From contig CAUYUJ010016072.1 in assembly GCA_963575745.1 (NCBI GenBank), forward strand, positions 126,001-190,000: 64,000 nt of DNA. Reading direction: 5' to 3'. Under the pieces are notes generated by a model that saw only the letters and a list, made by a program, of their open reading frames with translations, searched no databases and had not been told where the DNA came from. Positions within the stretch are counted from its first letter, which is position 1, and every line of letters starts with the position of its first letter. Both the position numbers and the translations under genes were made by a program. This DNA comes from Prorocentrum cordatum (Eukaryota; Sar; Dinophyceae; Prorocentrales; Prorocentraceae). Of the stretch, positions 62,491 through 64,000 are shown piece by piece.

Positions 62491-63634
62491 GTTCCATGTG
62501 GCAGGCCGCGGCCCCTGGCCCACGGCTGCAGGGTACCTGACCGTGGGGAGGGGCGTTGCGTCCCCTTCGCCTCTCCCCTCCCAGGCTCGGTGGGCGTCCC
62601 CCGCCCGTGGCTTCGGGGCTCGCCCGACGCGGCATTTGCGCGTGGGCTGTGGCCCCCCCCCCTCCCCGCTGCACCGTGGCTCGCGCTGCTCGTGGTCCTT
62701 CTTGGCCCCTTCCAGCGGCAGTTTCCACGGCACGGGGTAGCTGGTGCGTGTCGGCGCTGGGGCTCTGGGGCAGCGCCATGCGACCGTCTGGGTTGGCTTG
62801 CCACCTCAGCTTCACCGCAGCAGGACCCCCCTGGCAGGCAGCGCAGACGTCACCACCATCAGTGCGCCGACCATCACCACCCGACGGCGGTGCTCCCCAC
62901 GCCAGCGGAACTCTTCGCTTCAGGGATCGGCATCGCAGCGGCGCCTTGGACACAGCCGCATGGCTCCCCTCGGCACTGGGAGGCGGATTGCCGAGGACTG
63001 GGCGCTGAGTGGTTCAGCCTGCAACGCCTCTACAGCCTTTGGTTTTCCCTCTGTCGCGCACCGTTTCTGGCTTCGGCCGCACAGCCGTTCGGCTTGTGCA
63101 GGTCGGCCACGGTGTCTGGCGCCGCCCTGGCGACTCACTTCGTTGCATCCGCACATTCAACACGGCGGCCTGCTCACTGTGGTTCGCGCTGCGGTGCCTA
63201 AATGCGTTCGCCCTAAGAATTTACTTCGTTTTGTTTTGTGCACGTGCAACTGCGAGCCTGTCTTGCCGGTGCGAGCTTTGTCCGCCGACTCTGGCTGGTG
63301 GCGAATTGTCTTGCAAATTAGCCCCGTACCGTGACCCGGACGCCACTTCCGCTCCCTGTTCGTTGCCTCGGAGCCGCTGACCAAAAGAGTATTCCCACCA
63401 GCCCAGCCAGAAGCGATGTCCCGGCGAGTTGAGGTGGTCAGGGAAGAGCGGGAGCAAGGAGGGGGAAGGCCGAACCGTGCGAAGGAGGGAGGAGGAGGAG
63501 AAGGAGGAGGTTGGATGGATGGATGAGGGAGGGGGGAAAAGATGAACAGGATAAGGAGGATAACGAAGAGGAGTAGGATGAGAAGGAGTAGGAGGAGGAA
63601 GGAGGAGCAGGAGGAGGGCAAGCAAAAGGGCCAG
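62491..63634. other. No gene recognised
   Basis: Overlapping frames on three phases are caused by GC content. GGA-rich block at 63484-63612. Confidence 0.4.
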
Positions 63635-63880
63635 AGGTCTCTTGGATGCCTCTCGGAGCCTCTTGGGATATCTCTGTGGCGTTTCTTAGTGGCCTCTTGG
63701 GACGTCTTGGGGGTGTCATGGCGGTCCTGGGGGGCGTTTGGTCGTCTTGGGTGCCTTGGGGGGGCTCTTTAGGCAACTTGGGGTCCTCTTGAGGGCCTCC
63801 TGGGGGCCTCTTGGGAGCCTCTTGGAACCATCTGGGGGCCTCTGCCTCCTGGGCGGTTCTTGGGGCCATCTTGAAGGACA
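63635..63880 (+). repeat. CTTGGGGCC minisatellite, locus 6
   Basis: Units GCCTCTTGGGA/GTCTTGGGGG about every 12 bp, followed by CACCAGTGATTTTGGCG at 63952. The last 120 bases of the window hold nothing else recognisable. Confidence 0.8.
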
Positions 63881-64000
63881 TCGATCAGAGAAGGGGGTGG
63901 TCGCAATTCGCACTGCCCCCAAGAGGCCAAAATGGGCCAACACCTTAGTAACACCAGTGATTTTGGCGTCCTCGCCGAAGCCGTTTTGGAGGCACTGACA

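Overview
The window looks like intergenic DNA from a dinoflagellate nuclear genome. The composition is GC-rich, and there are many triplet and dinucleotide microsatellites and G/C homopolymers. The lysine/glutamate-rich predicted proteins carry KRPAA-type blocks. Introns include GC-AG and GA-AG candidates as well as GT-AG. The Copia and tyrosine-recombinase retroelements have sequence styles I associate with dinoflagellates. Genus cannot be decided from the sequence. No rRNA, convincing tRNA, CRISPR array or bacterial operon was seen.

The core is a three-level nested transposon occupying 19.8-48.3 kb. (1) The outer, oldest layer is a tyrosine-recombinase (YR) retroelement at 19780-48339. It has split direct repeats (one 72-bp repeat at the left; a 132-bp repeat, the 72-bp repeat, then the 132-bp repeat at the right). 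Its broken genes encode a Cys-rich membrane protein, a gag-like protein, RT/RNase H, a tyrosine recombinase and a methyltransferase-like tail. (2) Inside its RT gene sits a Copia-type LTR retrotransposon (22555-44849) with 182-bp LTRs (5 differences), TG...CA ends, a 5-bp target duplication GCGGA and a tRNA-primer-like site. It is gag-integrase plus RT/RNase H in long, almost uninterrupted frames. (3) Inside its gag gene sits a 14,490-bp terminal-inverted-repeat (TIR) element (22957-37446) flanked by TA. It carries five forward-strand, mostly multi-exon gene models. One resembles a CACTA/CMC (TNP2-like) transposase; the other four are unrecognised, charged, coiled-coil-rich proteins. Removing layer 3 plus one TA re-joins the gag frame exactly. 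Removing layer 2 plus one GCGGA re-joins the outer RT frame exactly.

Left flank (1-19.8 kb): two kinds of G-run miniature inverted-repeat elements, a 13-unit ~90-bp tandem array (2.9-4.0 kb), a heavily decayed second Copia polyprotein (4.6-11.1 kb), a ~31-bp minisatellite (11.7-13.2 kb), one possible unknown protein gene (13.9-15.0 kb), and several copies of a dispersed CTTGGGGCC minisatellite. Right flank (48.3-64 kb): short tandem repeats, second copies of two miniature elements, two long foldback hairpins, more CTTGGGGCC arrays, and decayed reverse-strand coding relics (56.3-59.6 kb), one resembling a phospholipase-D-like (HKD) protein.

No ordinary housekeeping gene was recognised. Almost everything supportable is mobile DNA, its remains, or satellite-like repeats. 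The 14.5-kb multi-gene TIR element is the best candidate for a previously undescribed system.
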